From Perilla frutescens (lineage: Eukaryota; Streptophyta; Magnoliopsida; Lamiales; Lamiaceae): a stretch of DNA of 64,000 nt. Where the stretch lies: assembly GCA_026008535.1 (NCBI GenBank), contig BRKX01000007.1:59943001-60007000 (forward strand). Reading direction: 5' to 3'. Under the pieces are notes generated by a model. The model saw only the letters and a program-made list of their open reading frames with translations, was not told where the DNA came from and did no database searches. Below are positions 23,853-34,298 of this stretch, piece by piece. Both the position numbers and the translations under genes were made by a program. Numbering within the stretch: position 1 is the first letter of the stretch; the number at the start of each line of letters is the position of its first letter.

Positions 23853-25276
23853 TGTTGGGGTTTTTTCGAATTGAACCACCGCAGGATCTAATTGGATGTT
23901 CATTAATCCTATTGTCATGTAGATCATAAATTCATGCATCTCATATGTTTTAATTAACCGAGTTTAATTAACATGCAAATCCGGTTTAAACGATTCTATT
24001 AAAGCGGAAACATAGAATCGAAAAACGACTTACAAATCAAACGACGGGTGGAGGACAAGATTAAAGGTCTAATCTTGTTGTTGTGTATGATGATGATCGG
24101 CGCCCACTGTGATATTCCACTCCTTGATCTTCTGTTGTATTCCCGGACTGAATCTAGTTTCAGGGTGGGCTGAAATCTACTAGATCGGTATGGAATCTGT
24201 GGAGATAAAGAGAACACAAGAGGAGCTGATTATTACTCTAAAAATTTCGTCCCCCACCTCCCTATTTATAGGGGAGGTGGTCGAAATTTCAGTGTCCCAA
24301 CCCTACTGGGTTTGGGCCTCTATCCCTTTTTCTATCTCCAGTTCATTAAAGTCATATTGGGCTACAACAGGGATCTAGAAGATTATTAAATTGGCCTGCT
24401 AATTTATTTAATTTCCAATATCCAATAAACTTAGGATATTATTAAATAAATTAAGTATTATTTTTATTCCACTAAAGAAATAATACTGACCTACCAATTT
24501 AATACATATTTCTGAATATGCTTTCTCCTTTAGTCCAGCCATTCCCCGCGTTTAAGATATAATGCCCATTAATTAATTATGTAAGCTTCTGACAGCTATA
24601 ATTAATTAATATCTTATCCTTGAGTAGTACCACACAAGCTTTACTCATGCACGGAATAAATTCCACCTGCAGGGTTTCAGCATGAACTTGCATTTCCTCA
24701 AGGGGACACCATCAAACTGGCGCACCAGGACACGGTGCCCCTACATATTGCACAACCCATCATAAGTGTAAATGTCACAACCCAAGATATCGAGATTATT
24801 GATTCTTATGAAAGAATCTCACCCTTTGATAAATCAAAGCTGCAAACACTACACGTATATGTCTGCCAACACATAGGGGTTAAGAACCCGAACTCTGTGG
24901 ATTCTTATTCTCTCATTTAAGGTCAGAATAGAGAATAGAATCCTAAGTAGATCCTCCTCAATACACTTGACCATGTATTAGAATAATCAGTTAGTCAAGA
25001 TAAACTAACTATCAGATTATTCTACGGCATACCGATAGCAGGTTCAGTGCCATCTAAACCGTGAGCCTTTTAATACATTACAAGGAACCTGATGATATGA
25101 TCTAACCATGTGTTTACCCACACCATATCATCTACAATGTAAGTATAGTGAACATGCATATAAATATAGCAATTTAAATGCAAACAGTGACTGCAATAAT
25201 ATTCATTCTATATCATCATAAAACCATTATTAATAATGTATACAAAAGATAGGTCTTCTAGTATACAAAACCAACA
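23853..25276 (-). repeat. Copia 5' LTR
   Basis: 1424 bp, near-identical to 15911-17334. On the minus strand it contains a TATAAATA box at 24263-24270 inside an inverted repeat. Confidence 0.95.
24253..24280 (-). promoter_or_regulatory. Copia LTR TATA box within an inverted repeat
   Basis: TATAAATA (minus strand, 24263-24270) sits in the loop between CCACCTCCC and GGGAGGTGG arms. The same structure is in the 3' LTR near 16318-16340. It is the best candidate promoter of the element; start-site data are lacking. Confidence 0.65.
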
Positions 25277-25281
25277 CTTTC

Positions 25282-25576
25282 CAATTCTTAGTTTGTATCC
25301 TACTACAGTAGAGGAGATGTTAGACTATGTGCAAGCATATGGTAAGTTCATCATTTATTTCTAGCTTGAGAGTATACATGTCCATATCTATACACTTGGG
25401 AGAGAGTGATTGATCTAAATGGTGAGGTTTAGAGTTTCAAGAGGTTTCATTGAATGAATTGTGATGCATTTGATCCATGTCTGTTCTTATGTTTGAATCC
25501 TAAAGCAACAATGATTGTCATGAAAACATGTGTTCGATGTCTTTCTTGTTCTTTGTTCGGGGATGAACAATAGGTT
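25282..25576 (+). other. Athila 3' noncoding region (last part)
   Basis: Host Athila sequence after the copia insertion, running to the polypurine tract. No coding frame. Confidence 0.6.
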
Positions 25577-25590
25577 AAGTTTGGGGGGGT
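25577..25590 (+). other. Athila polypurine tract
   Basis: AAGTTTGGGGGGGT immediately before the right LTR; the usual Athila form. Confidence 0.85.
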
Positions 25591-26984
25591 TGATGAACTC
25601 ATCTTTACATGTATTTATGGTCTTTTATTGATGTATTCCAGGAGGTAAATTATGTAAATCAGGGTGTTTAGTTCTTGAGTTGTAACTAATGTTCTTCTCC
25701 TTGAGTTTGTTGAGTTTTCGATGTTTTGGTGCTGAAAAATGAAGTATTGGAAGCCTAAGATGAAGTAGAGGATTAATAGGTCGAGAAAAGGAGCAAAGGA
25801 GGCTTCTAGGGAAGTAGCATGGCTGTGCTAAACTGTGCATAAAATACTCAATCTTGTCCAGGGAAGTCAACACGGGCCATGCCTAAGTGGTTCATTAAAG
25901 CACGACCGTGTGAGGTTAAGGCATAGTTCATCAGCATTGGAGGTGGCACAGCCGTGCCTTAGTGATCCAAGTTGGCGCAGCCGTACCTCAGTGCGGGCAG
26001 CCCCAAATCTTACCTTGTTCCGTCCGATATGTCTCCTATTCAAGTCGGGATTCTTCTTGGCTATTTAAAGCTCGATGTTTGACGAATTTTGAACAAGTTT
26101 TCACCCTAAGCAAGAGACATAGCACTTGGAACAAGAGCAAAGAAGATGAAGAACGAAGAGACATAATTCATTGAAGATTGAAGACGAGATTTCTCCACGG
26201 GTTTTATTTCAGATTTTATTTTCTTTGAACTATGTTTTTCTCCGGAACATTTTTAGTTATTTATTTGATGATGAGTAGCTAAAACATTCGGATTCTAGGG
26301 GTAGAGAGTAGTTAACTCTCATGCACGATTGATTTACTTCTTTAATGTTCAGACCTTGTTTTATTTTAAGTACTCTTATGTTTGATGCTTCTGATTAACT
26401 GGCCATTAATTGGATGATCTATGTGCTTAGATTCATAATTCGAGAGATGAGTTTCTATGCATGCTTAAGGAGTAATTGACATGTTTAATCAATAAATTCA
26501 AGAGAATTGAGATTAAGAGTGAGGACATTAAATATGTAGAGCTTTTAGGAGTTGCAATTTAGTAATTGAATGGAGAAGTTAATTATAAATTGTAATCCAC
26601 GAATTATTCACTTTGAGAGAAGACTTAATTTATTTTGGTGATTGTCCTAATCGAACTTGAGTCGTAATGAACATTTAAGTTGTGATTTGATTGTGTAGGA
26701 AAGATAATGAAATCGAAGCCTTAGAATTCTTCTTTAATTCTAAAACCTTTTCCATTTGTTATTTCGATTGTTTTGATTTTAGTTTAAGATTGCATTTTAA
26801 TTATTAGTTTAAAACAACAAATCCTATTTAATTGGTTCATCTAGATAATAGATATTAACATATATCATAGTACTTAGAGTATTATTATCTAATCCCTGTG
26901 GATATGATATCTTTGCTCAACTTACTAGCTATAATTGCACCGTTCACTTGCGGTAATTTTGTAGTCGAAATAAATATTCGATCA
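25591..26984 (+). repeat. Athila 3' LTR
   Basis: 1394 bp, TGATGAACTC...TTCGATCA, followed by target duplication ACCAT. It is clearly more diverged from its partner than the LTR pairs of the nested elements are from each other. Confidence 0.92.
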
Positions 26985-26989
26985 ACCAT

Positions 26990-27596
26990 ACCAATCAGTA
27001 GAGTGAGAATGAACATAGGAATTGGAGGGGGAAAATTCTATGCTCCTCCCTGGGTACTACCCGAGTTCCGTTGGGATGCCGACACGTGGCCCTGTATTCG
27101 GAAATAATTTATCTTTAATTTTGAGCCGTATATCGCCGTATTTCTCAGGAAAAGAGGTAACTTAGCTATTAGGATACTTCAACAGTGAAAAGTAGGCAGT
27201 GGGACCCATACTAGTGTCGAGTAATATCGACAGGGTGCTTGATGTCAGTACTTGAAGGTTTTCCGGTGACCTTTTTACGTCGGCGCCGGTACGGTGACGT
27301 AGAAACGGCCATAGCAATATGTGTGGACATGTTTTCTGAATTTTTTCAAGAAATCTTGAGGCTAAGATTGGCTCGGTGCTCTTTCCGATGCGTGAATAGT
27401 GAAAGTTGAAAATTGGCGAATTTGTAAAATTTGGCGGAAATTTTGAATTGGGTTAATATTTTAATTCTATTGTCTTCTCCAATGCGACATTAGCCCCAAT
27501 TCAGAAAAATAGAAGTTTCACACCTTTTGCGACGATCAACGATTTTGCATTCGTCTTGCTTCGTCGGAGTGATTCCGAGAATTGGATAGCTTTGAG
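26990..27596 (+). other. Upstream region and probable 5'-UTR exon of FAR1-type gene
   Basis: No coding similarity. The last stretch (about 27480-27596) reads like a 5'-untranslated exon ending GAG, followed by GTATGC (27597), consistent with a splice donor. The exon start cannot be fixed. Confidence 0.4.
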
Positions 27597-28105
27597 GTAT
27601 GCAAAGTTTCATTTGTTTGTGTGCCCTACTGTAGGGGTGATTTTTTGATTCATTGTTAGGGTTATATTTATGCATTCGATTGAAGGGTATATTTTTCGGG
27701 TTTTAACTATCACAGTTTTAATGAGTAGGTTGTAGTGTATGGGCACCCAAATTGTGGTATGAAATTGGGGTGAGTGAATTTGTGAATTGATATTGGAAGT
27801 TGACGGCTTCCCCTGTCTTGATGCTAAAGGTTGTTGCTCAGTTTAGTAGGTTTTATATTCAGGTTTTCCATGAATTATTGATTTTATTTTGAGGAACCCT
27901 AGTTAATGAAGCGATTATATTGAATGGGAAATTGTGTGGGTGAGACTGTTGAAGTTGAATACATGATTTAAGTTATTAATGAATATGTAAATGTGGAATT
28001 ATCGAGAATGTAAACTGTTAGTATTAGCCAGAAATCGGACTGTTTATGTAGATAAGGTCAATTTCAGTCTTGTTTGATTAATTATGCTAATTATATTGTC
28101 TATAG
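27597..28105 (+). other. Probable 5'-UTR intron
   Basis: GTATGC at 27597 to TTGTCTATAG at 28105, T-rich, ending four bases before the ATG at 28110. A leader intron just before the start codon is common in plant FAR1-related genes. Predicted from sequence only. Confidence 0.45.
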
Positions 28106-28109
28106 ATTT

Positions 28110-29771
28110 ATGGCAAAGATGAATATTGACTTGAACGTTTCACTCGAAAATGAGGTATCTTCCGAGGGTAGCACTCAGGAAAGAAAAGATGGGGAACAAG
28201 CTAGTAGTGAGACAGAAGCAAGACGTTGTATTTCGTCAATGTTAATAGAATTAGAGAATCGATTAGAAATTGGAAATGTTGTAGATAGTGTAGATCAAGC
28301 ATATTTATTATACTTTGAGTACGGTAGATGTCGGGGGTTTAGTGTGAGAAAGGGAGACCAATACTATTTTTTTGGGACGAATGAGCTTCGTTGGAAAGAA
28401 TTTGATGGTCATGTGAAGGTCGGCATGATGGCAAATGATCGAAAGGGAGATTAGCATCATATAGGAAACAGATAACTAGGAGCAATTGTAAAGTGAAATT
28501 ACGGATTGAGAGGGAGAAGAATTTACCATGGACCGTGCAGAAAATTGTGAAAGAACATAATCATGAATTCATCAGCACGCATCAAGCCTATATGTTATGT
28601 TCTGCTCGGCAATTAATTCATACAAAACAGTTACTTGTCGAGGCTCTTAATTTTGCGGGTATCGGAGTTAGTCGGGCATGTCAATTTATGGAAAACGAAG
28701 TCGGAGGGCCGCAAAGTGTGGGTTTTACGAGGAAGAATGCTTATAATCACTTGAATCGGGTTAGGCAGTCAACAAGAGTGGTGAATGTTGATGCTAATGC
28801 ACTGGTGAATTTATTTGCAAAGAAATCAAACATTGAGCCGTTCTTTTATTGGAACGTGCAACTAGATGATGAGGGACGATTGATGATTTTTTTTTTCTGA
28901 GACTCTTGTGCTCTTATTAATTATGAGTACTTTGGAGATGTATTATCGGTCGACACCACATACAAGACAAATCAGTATGGCCTGATTTGTGCACCTTTTG
29001 TCGGAGAAATGTGATGCTAGGTTTGGGCTTTTTGTCCAATGAGACTACTTCTTTTTTTGAATGGCTGCTTGCCACATTTTTAGAGTCCATGCACAAGAAG
29101 GTGCCACATGTGATCTTCTCCGATCAAAGTCAAACACTAATGAATGTGATTAATGCCACCTTTAAATCAGCGAGTCATCGGCTTTGTCAGTGGCATATTA
29201 GCCAAAATGCCACCTCTCATTTTGGGTCCCTAAATGGTAGCAGTGAATTTAAGCGGTAGTAGTATCATTGCATGAGCAGGGTGGAGACGGAGGATGAGTT
29301 TGTTCAGTGTTGGGCTTCTATGATTACTAACTATGCCCTCGATGATCATAGATGGTTTTCCAATATGTATAAGTTGAAGAAGAGGTGGGCGTCCATGTTC
29401 ACAAACACTTCATTCAGTGCGGGGCTCCTTTCCACCTCGCGCAGTAAAGTTACGAACAAGGTCTTGAAAGATTTATGCTCGATGAGCTCCACTTTGACTA
29501 AATTTATGGAGAAGTATGAGCAGATCCTGCATGATTGGCGTACAAAAGAGAGTGCCGATGCTGCTTTAAACATCGGTACACCGGGACAGTTTGTGAACAA
29601 TAACCTCTTGCTGGCTCAAGCTGCACAAGTGTACACAAGAAATGTCTACAAAGCATTCGAGTCGCAATTTGCCCTTTCTGTGATTGTGGTAATAATCGAG
29701 AAACCTCTAAATGAAGTCGATGGAATCGATTTGCAGTTTAAGGTCACCTCGCAACCCCTCATGTCGAGGAT
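28110..29771 (+). pseudogene. FAR1/FRS-type MULE transposase-derived gene, broken and 3'-truncated
   Basis: From ATG 28110: an acidic N-terminus, then a FAR1 DNA-binding domain (AYLLYFEYGRCRGFSVRKGD, 28302-28361), a frameshift near 28405, continuation in another phase (CKVKLRIEREK...KEHNHEF, to 28580), then the MULE transposase domain (FGDVLSVDTTYKTNQYG near 28930-28980; VIFSDQ near 29112; HRLCQWHI near 29177). Stops or shifts occur near 28468, 28898, 29010 and 29257. The frame ends at 29771 against CACTA-like DNA, so the SWIM zinc finger expected downstream is missing. FAR1/FRS proteins are transcription factors domesticated from Mutator-like transposases; this copy could be either such a gene or a transposase. 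Not functional as read. Confidence 0.8.
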
Positions 29772-30110
29772 TTGAGTTCCGTAGTAAGGTACTCAATCAC
29801 TACGATTTTTTGAGTTCCGTAGAGTATGAACGCTTTTTTTTTCTCACGACTACGGTAACATAGGTTTCTGTAGAGTATGAGCGTCGATTTTCTCCTTATA
29901 ACTACAGTGAGATAAAAATCGTAGTCTATTGGCATGTGTCAATTGTTAAGACTACGGAGTGAATATTATCCGTAGAGATTTCAACATATCACAATGTCTA
30001 CGGTCTTGACACATAACTGTAGTAATAATATTTATAAATAAGAAAAATAAATAAAATATAAAATTTAAATACCATATCTATGATTTTATTAAATTCGTAG
30101 TAATAATGTA
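29772..30110. repeat. Left subterminal repeat array (CCGTAGT/ACTACGG)
   Basis: Repeated words TTCCGTAG, GTAGAGTATGA(A/G)CG, GACTACGG, ATCGTAGT and TCTACGG at short intervals. The same vocabulary recurs at 33950-34298, which ties the two ends together. Confidence 0.7.
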
Positions 30111-30163
30111 TTTTTAAAAATAAAAATAAAATCAAATTAAAATTTAAAAATTTGGGTAAAAAT

Positions 30164-30474
30164 ATGAAATCCCCAATTTTTGTCAAACTCCCGCGCACTG
30201 CCCACCCTTTTCCTTCCAACCTAAACCCCTCCACTGTAATTGCTTCCCTCTCCACCGCTTTCTCTCTCTATCCTCTCCCAAACTCCGCCCACTCTTATCG
30301 CTCTATTCCACCTCCCCCGCCGCCAAAACTATTGATCCCGGCTACTTATCGTGCTCATTGCCAGAAAAGAAGTCTCTCAAAGTGGCCATCCTTCTCAGCG
30401 GCGGTGTAGACAGCAGCGTCGGCCTCCGTCTACTCCACACCGCTGGCCATTCTTGCATCGCCTTCTACCTCAAG
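30164..30474 (+). pseudogene. Captured 5' fragment of MnmA-like tRNA 2-thiouridylase
   Basis: Begins at ATG 30164 with a Ser/Pro-rich segment that looks like an organelle transit peptide. Then, in a shifted frame, comes the PP-loop ATPase start KVAILLSGGVDSSVGLRLLH (about 30379-30438), ending CIAFYLK at 30474. SGGVDS is the ATP-pyrophosphatase motif of MnmA/TrmU enzymes, which thiolate wobble uridine in organelle tRNAs. Only the first about 100 residues are present, with a frameshift before the motif, so no enzyme can be made. The downstream match stops abruptly, consistent with capture of the first exon. Confidence 0.8.
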
Positions 30475-30990
30475 TTTGAGGGTCGAGTTCACAATCAGAC
30501 ATTAATTTGATTTTAAACCCTAAATCAGTCTTCCACCTCTATTCCAGACCACCTAATCCCGTATGGTAACAACTGCTGTAGAGCCTATTGTTCATCTGAG
30601 GTAATTTTTTAGCATCTCTTTTCTTTTGATTTTGTTACATTTCTATTTAACGATATGTTTTTGATGTGTGAAATCGGGTGTATTAGTTCAAAGATATAAG
30701 TAATTGAAGAAATTCCTCATCGTAGTTTGATAGAAATTTGCTCAAATATCCTACCCCATCATTGAGCACTATGAACGCCTATCTCCCTTCATCCCTCACT
30801 TTTACAACACAACTTTAAGTATACAGGGCTTAAAAAGAAAATACATTATATTCTAGTTTGAAATGATTTCTGCAATTGGGCTTTCATTTGTTGAAAAATA
30901 TGAACAGGAATCTGCAAGTATTTTGATTTTGGGAACGAAATTTCATTCCATTGTATCTTGAGAAATAAAAGTCCATTCCATTGCAAAATT
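30475..30990 (+). other. Noncoding filler in CACTA-like element
   Basis: A short C/T-rich stretch ending CATCTGAG|GTAATT near 30601 looks like an exon-donor junction of an unidentified gene; the rest is AT-rich. No further similarity recognised. Confidence 0.35.
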
Positions 30991-31134
30991 ACGTCGCCGT
31001 GTGATGTGGAGGCGCTGAAGAAGTGTTTGGAAGAGAACAAAGGCGATCAGACTAAATGCCTATCACAAATTGAAGCTTTCAAAAACGCATGCTCAATTAA
31101 GAAGCCCGGCCCATCATCTTCAGATTCGCCTTGA
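30991..31134 (+). pseudogene. Captured 3' fragment of a small CHCH-like twin-cysteine protein
   Basis: Open frame of 47 codons to a TGA at 31132: TSPCDVEALKKCLEENKGDQ, then TKCLSQIEAFKNAC and a Ser/Pro tail. The paired-cysteine helices resemble small mitochondrial intermembrane-space CHCH proteins of plants. No start codon in frame; a likely last exon. Identification is from motif memory and moderate. Confidence 0.5.
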
Positions 31135-32313
31135 AAGATATGACTTTTGAGGTTTCAGTGTGAAATAATGGTATTTTTTTTTCTTTTTTCTGTTAAATGT
31201 TATAAGAGAGAGTGCCGATGAGATTCTTCTGGTTTTATGTTAGATTATAATTGGTGAAGTGTTCTGCTTAGATTTGTTTTTTCAACTATTTTGAGTTTAA
31301 TGTTTAGGTTTGGTGGATGTAATGGGAATATAATAAGTTTTGATATTTTGACCAATCACCAGTAGCATCACTAATAGATTAAGATATGATAGTAATTAGA
31401 ACATTGATGCGGTAAATGTCGTGAGTTTGGATAGAGAAAATATATGTCATGCACTTCATTGGATGAATAAATGAAATGAATAAGTCTACATTTTGCTTTG
31501 GAGGAAATCCATCTGCATCATGTAACTTAACGAGCATAATAAGTGGTCATTTGAGCCTGTGAAATATGACTTTTTCCGTTTGTAGAGAGAGATAAGAGAT
31601 GGCCAGATAAGTGAATAAGTGGGACATTTCTCTCAGATTACTGAACACTTGTACATCCTCAAAATTCAGTGTTCTTTTCCTTTCTTTTTCTTTTTCTTTT
31701 TCTTGTGGCAAGTAGAGAGTTGTAGAAACTTCCTTTGAAGACTGTGTAATTGTCTTATTGATAACTAGACCAATTTTTCTGCCCTGTTGAGTTGTTTTCT
31801 GTATATACATGGTATATATATAGCTTTAGTAACTACAAAAGTTAACTAGCACTTTGGAAATCTTTGGGAGTGTTGGCGATTACTATCAATTCAGTTTACT
31901 AGCTGTATGGATTTTTGTGAAAATGTATAATAATTTTTGTATGATTAAATGATTTGATATTTTAGATTTAAAGTTTGGAAAATTAAAAAATATATATATA
32001 TACACATATATTTGTTTGATTTTTTTTTTGTGACTGGTCATAATTTAATGGTGCATATAGGATTGAATAGATTATATAGTATTTTTTGATTTGAGATGGT
32101 AAGATGGCGGTTCTGTTGCGAAGCTGGGTTTTGGTCTCGTGAATTATATTTATGGTGATTAATTTTGGTGATGTGTAATATATGACAGTTTATGCAAAGA
32201 TTTTGTTAGGCACTGAAAACAAGTTCTCCTGGTTGATCATTCCCCCATCTTTAGGGAATAGTTGAAGCTGAAAGGGTTTACTCTGGTCTATTTTAATGTT
32301 CACTTTGATGCAG
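31135..32313 (+). other. Noncoding interior of CACTA-like element
   Basis: AT-rich, with 3'-UTR- or intron-like character and a TA microsatellite near 31985-32010. Short frames here have no recognisable domain. The last bases TTGATGCAG (to 32313) look like a splice acceptor for the glycyl-tRNA synthetase exon. Confidence 0.4.
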
Positions 32314-32431
32314 ATACATGTGTCCGGAAACTGCTCAAGGTATTTTTGTCAACTTTAAGGACTTGTATTACTACAATGGAAACAAGCTTCCTTTTGCAGC
32401 TGCACAGATTGGTCAAGCTTTTCGGAATGAG
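32314..32431 (+). pseudogene. Captured exon of glycyl-tRNA synthetase
   Basis: A single exon encoding CPETAQGIFVNFKDLYYYNG and NKLPFAAAQIGQAFRNE, bounded by AG before 32314 and GT at 32432. This is the class II core of plant glycine-tRNA ligase (motif 2 region, the R-N-E of the ATP/tRNA site). Neighbouring exons are absent. The residue before P-E-T-A, normally Arg, reads Cys, a change expected to be damaging. Flanking intron sequence seems to have been captured with it. Confidence 0.85.
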
Positions 32432-33310
32432 GTTTCATACACTTTCATAATAACTAATTTGCTCTATGTTCTGGCTAGTTTCACACTTTCACATGATACA
32501 GTGACTGGATCTAAGTTGTTCATATGAGCTATCTGCTATAGTCTTGGGTAATTGAAGAGTGCTGATTTGCTGCACATCACAGAGATGGTAGTTAACATCT
32601 AACATTTTCCCATTTTATCCAACACTTCTACACTTTAATTTAACCGGTCACATAGTTGTCTGGTCGCTGACTTGCCTATTTTGAGTGGGTCTGTGTGGCG
32701 GCATGTGCATCATTTTTTAGGAGAATTGAGTGTAAGCCTTTGAAGCATTCTTTATACCTGGTTTATAACTTATAGATGATAAAACATTAACTTGATTCAG
32801 GGGAAACTACTTTTATAACTGCACCTAGGGACTTAAACTGAAGCTTTGGATTTTTAACAAGTGTCCAGCATGAAAGCAATACTGGCTATAAATAACTTTT
32901 AGGAATTTTAGCTCTGGAGAAAGTGAGAGTTTGGAATCAAAGTGAGCATATTGCAATCCGTAGAGATAAGGCAAAATAGAACACCCTCAAATTAGGCATC
33001 AGTTGTAGCAAATTTCTGGTTCTTGGCAGTTTTTAGCCCGCTCAAATTTAATTATATCCACTCATTTCACTCTAGCGTAGAAAAATCTGAGAAACCCACA
33101 ATAATCATAATACAAAAAGGGAAAAAATCCAGTTTGTTCATGTGAAACCAACAGTTTATGTTGCGTGCCTAAATTAGCTTGAATTCACAAGGTGGGAGGG
33201 GGATAAAGAAAAAAGAAGGATTTATTTGTCGGTTTGTATATTATTTATAGATACAAGGTTGTTTGGCTTTGGTTGAGCTATTTATGTTGCGTGCCTAAAT
33301 TATCTTGAAT
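32432..33310 (+). other. Noncoding interior with local duplications
   Basis: Intron-like and AT-rich. It contains GAGAAAGTGAGAGTTTGGAA (about 32918), which recurs at about 33710, and TTTATGTTGCGTGCCTAAAT (about 33157), which recurs at about 33280. Confidence 0.45.
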
Positions 33311-33315
33311 TCACC

Positions 33316-33709
33316 GAGTGCCCCAAGCCGAGCTCGTTGCGCCGACAACAACTCTGATCAGGGAATGCCCCATTCTTTCCAACATTGAGCCCAGACAGAT
33401 CAAAGTCTGGTTCCAGAACCGCAGGTGAAGTGCAAAATCTCTTTCTTTGCTTTGCTTTGTTTTTCTTAATCTGGTTAATTGGTTGCATTTTATTTATCTT
33501 GTATCTTGTTGGAGTGATTTGATTGTTTAAGAGAATTTGTGATGGATTTGAATGAGGAATAGCAATGTCAGTTGATGGAAGGATGAGAGTTGGCTTGTTT
33601 CAAATGAATGCAAGCGCCGAGAGAAGCAGATGAAGGAATCCACGAGGCTTCAGAGTGTGAATAGAAAATGGAGGAAAATGATCGCGTGCAGAAACAGGAG
33701 AGGGAGAGG
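33316..33709 (+). pseudogene. Captured HD-ZIP III homeobox fragment (two exons)
   Basis: Exon A (33316-33424) encodes ECPKPSSLRRQQLIRECPIL and then IEPRQIKVWFQNRR, ending at a GT donor: homeodomain helices 2-3 of class III HD-ZIP proteins (REVOLUTA/PHABULOSA/ATHB8 type). Exon B (about 33608-33709) encodes CKRREKQMKESTRLQSVNRK, then after a small frame-changing deletion the leucine-zipper words MEENDRVQKQ. The intron acceptor before exon B is degraded. The START and MEKHLA domains are absent. In plants these factors set leaf polarity and vascular identity; this piece cannot do so. Confidence 0.88.
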
Positions 33710-33949
33710 GAGAAAGTGAGAGTTTGGAATCAACGTGAGCATATTGCAATCATCTTTTGTATATTGAATATTGGATATTTTTGGAGTTTAGATTACATTT
33801 TTGATATTGATGATGGATGGTTGTATTGGATATTGATGATGTTGTATTTGTTATTGGATAGTGTATTCGATATTGGATGTGTATTAGGGTTTATTTTGAA
33901 TTTTTGTAAATTCATTTTATTGTAATTTTATTTTATTTTATTGCAAATA

Positions 33950-34298
33950 TATAGACTACAGATAAATTAACCGTAGAGATTAGAGTATTAAGAAATTGAA
34001 AATACTACGGTATAAAATACAACTGTAGTCTTAAGGTAACTTTTACTACGGTTTTCAGGTCCAAATGGGGTGAAATATCTACGGTCAAAGCGTAATCTGT
34101 AGTCTTAATTATCTTATTTCTACGGTATTTTTGGTCTTATGACTACGGTGTTATAACCGTAGTTGATTTGCTCTTAAGACTACGGTTAAAAACCGTAGAG
34201 TAGGTGGGTACTCTATCTCTACACCACCTTTCTCTACAGTCGCGGATCCCTTAAGACTACGGGTTTTAGCCGTAGAGTATGAGCGTTTTTGTGGTAGT
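33950..34298. repeat. Right subterminal repeat array and terminal repeat of CACTA-like element
   Basis: At least a dozen ACTACGG, CCGTAG or close variants in 350 bp, in both orientations (for example 'gactacggttaaaaaccgta' near 34180). It ends CCGTAGAGTATGAGCG...GTGGTAGT at 34298. Confidence 0.7.

Larger units (their letters stand above)
15911..25276 (-). mobile_element. Full-length Ty1/copia retrotransposon, apparently autonomous
   Basis: 9366 bp, target duplication CTTTC at 15906-15910 and 25277-25281. Two LTRs of exactly 1424 bp with TGTTGG...CCAACA termini and about nine differences counted by eye. The minus strand carries, in order, 5' LTR (23853-25276), initiator-Met primer site (23839-23850), a 2.5-kb leader, one uninterrupted gag-pol frame and a polypurine tract next to the 3' LTR (15911-17334). 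Everything needed for transposition in cis and trans appears intact. The lineage is close to the Tork/Angela group by general features, but this is not verified. Confidence 0.95.
5230..26984 (+). mobile_element. Athila-type Ty3/gypsy retrotransposon, non-autonomous, with two nested insertions
   Basis: Bounded by LTRs of 1423 bp (5230-6652) and 1394 bp (25591-26984), with a perfect target duplication ACCAT at 5225-5229 and 26985-26989. The primer site TGGCGCCGTTGTCGGGGA matches the tRNA-Asp site typical of Athila, and a G-rich polypurine tract precedes the right LTR. Gag and protease remain, both broken. No reverse transcriptase, RNase H or integrase is found, so the element was already internally deleted. 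A family-G gypsy (9772-15233) and a copia element (15911-25276) are inserted in it. Removing them leaves about 6.9 kb of Athila sequence. Confidence 0.92.

Noticed and set aside
31547..31810. 87-codon minus-strand frame, Lys/Glu-rich
   Set aside because: Driven by a TTTCTTTTTC tract; no recognisable domain.
30152..32527. MnmA, CHCH and glycyl-tRNA synthetase as functional genes
   Set aside because: Only single exons or 5' pieces are present, with frameshifts or missing neighbours; treated as captured fragments.
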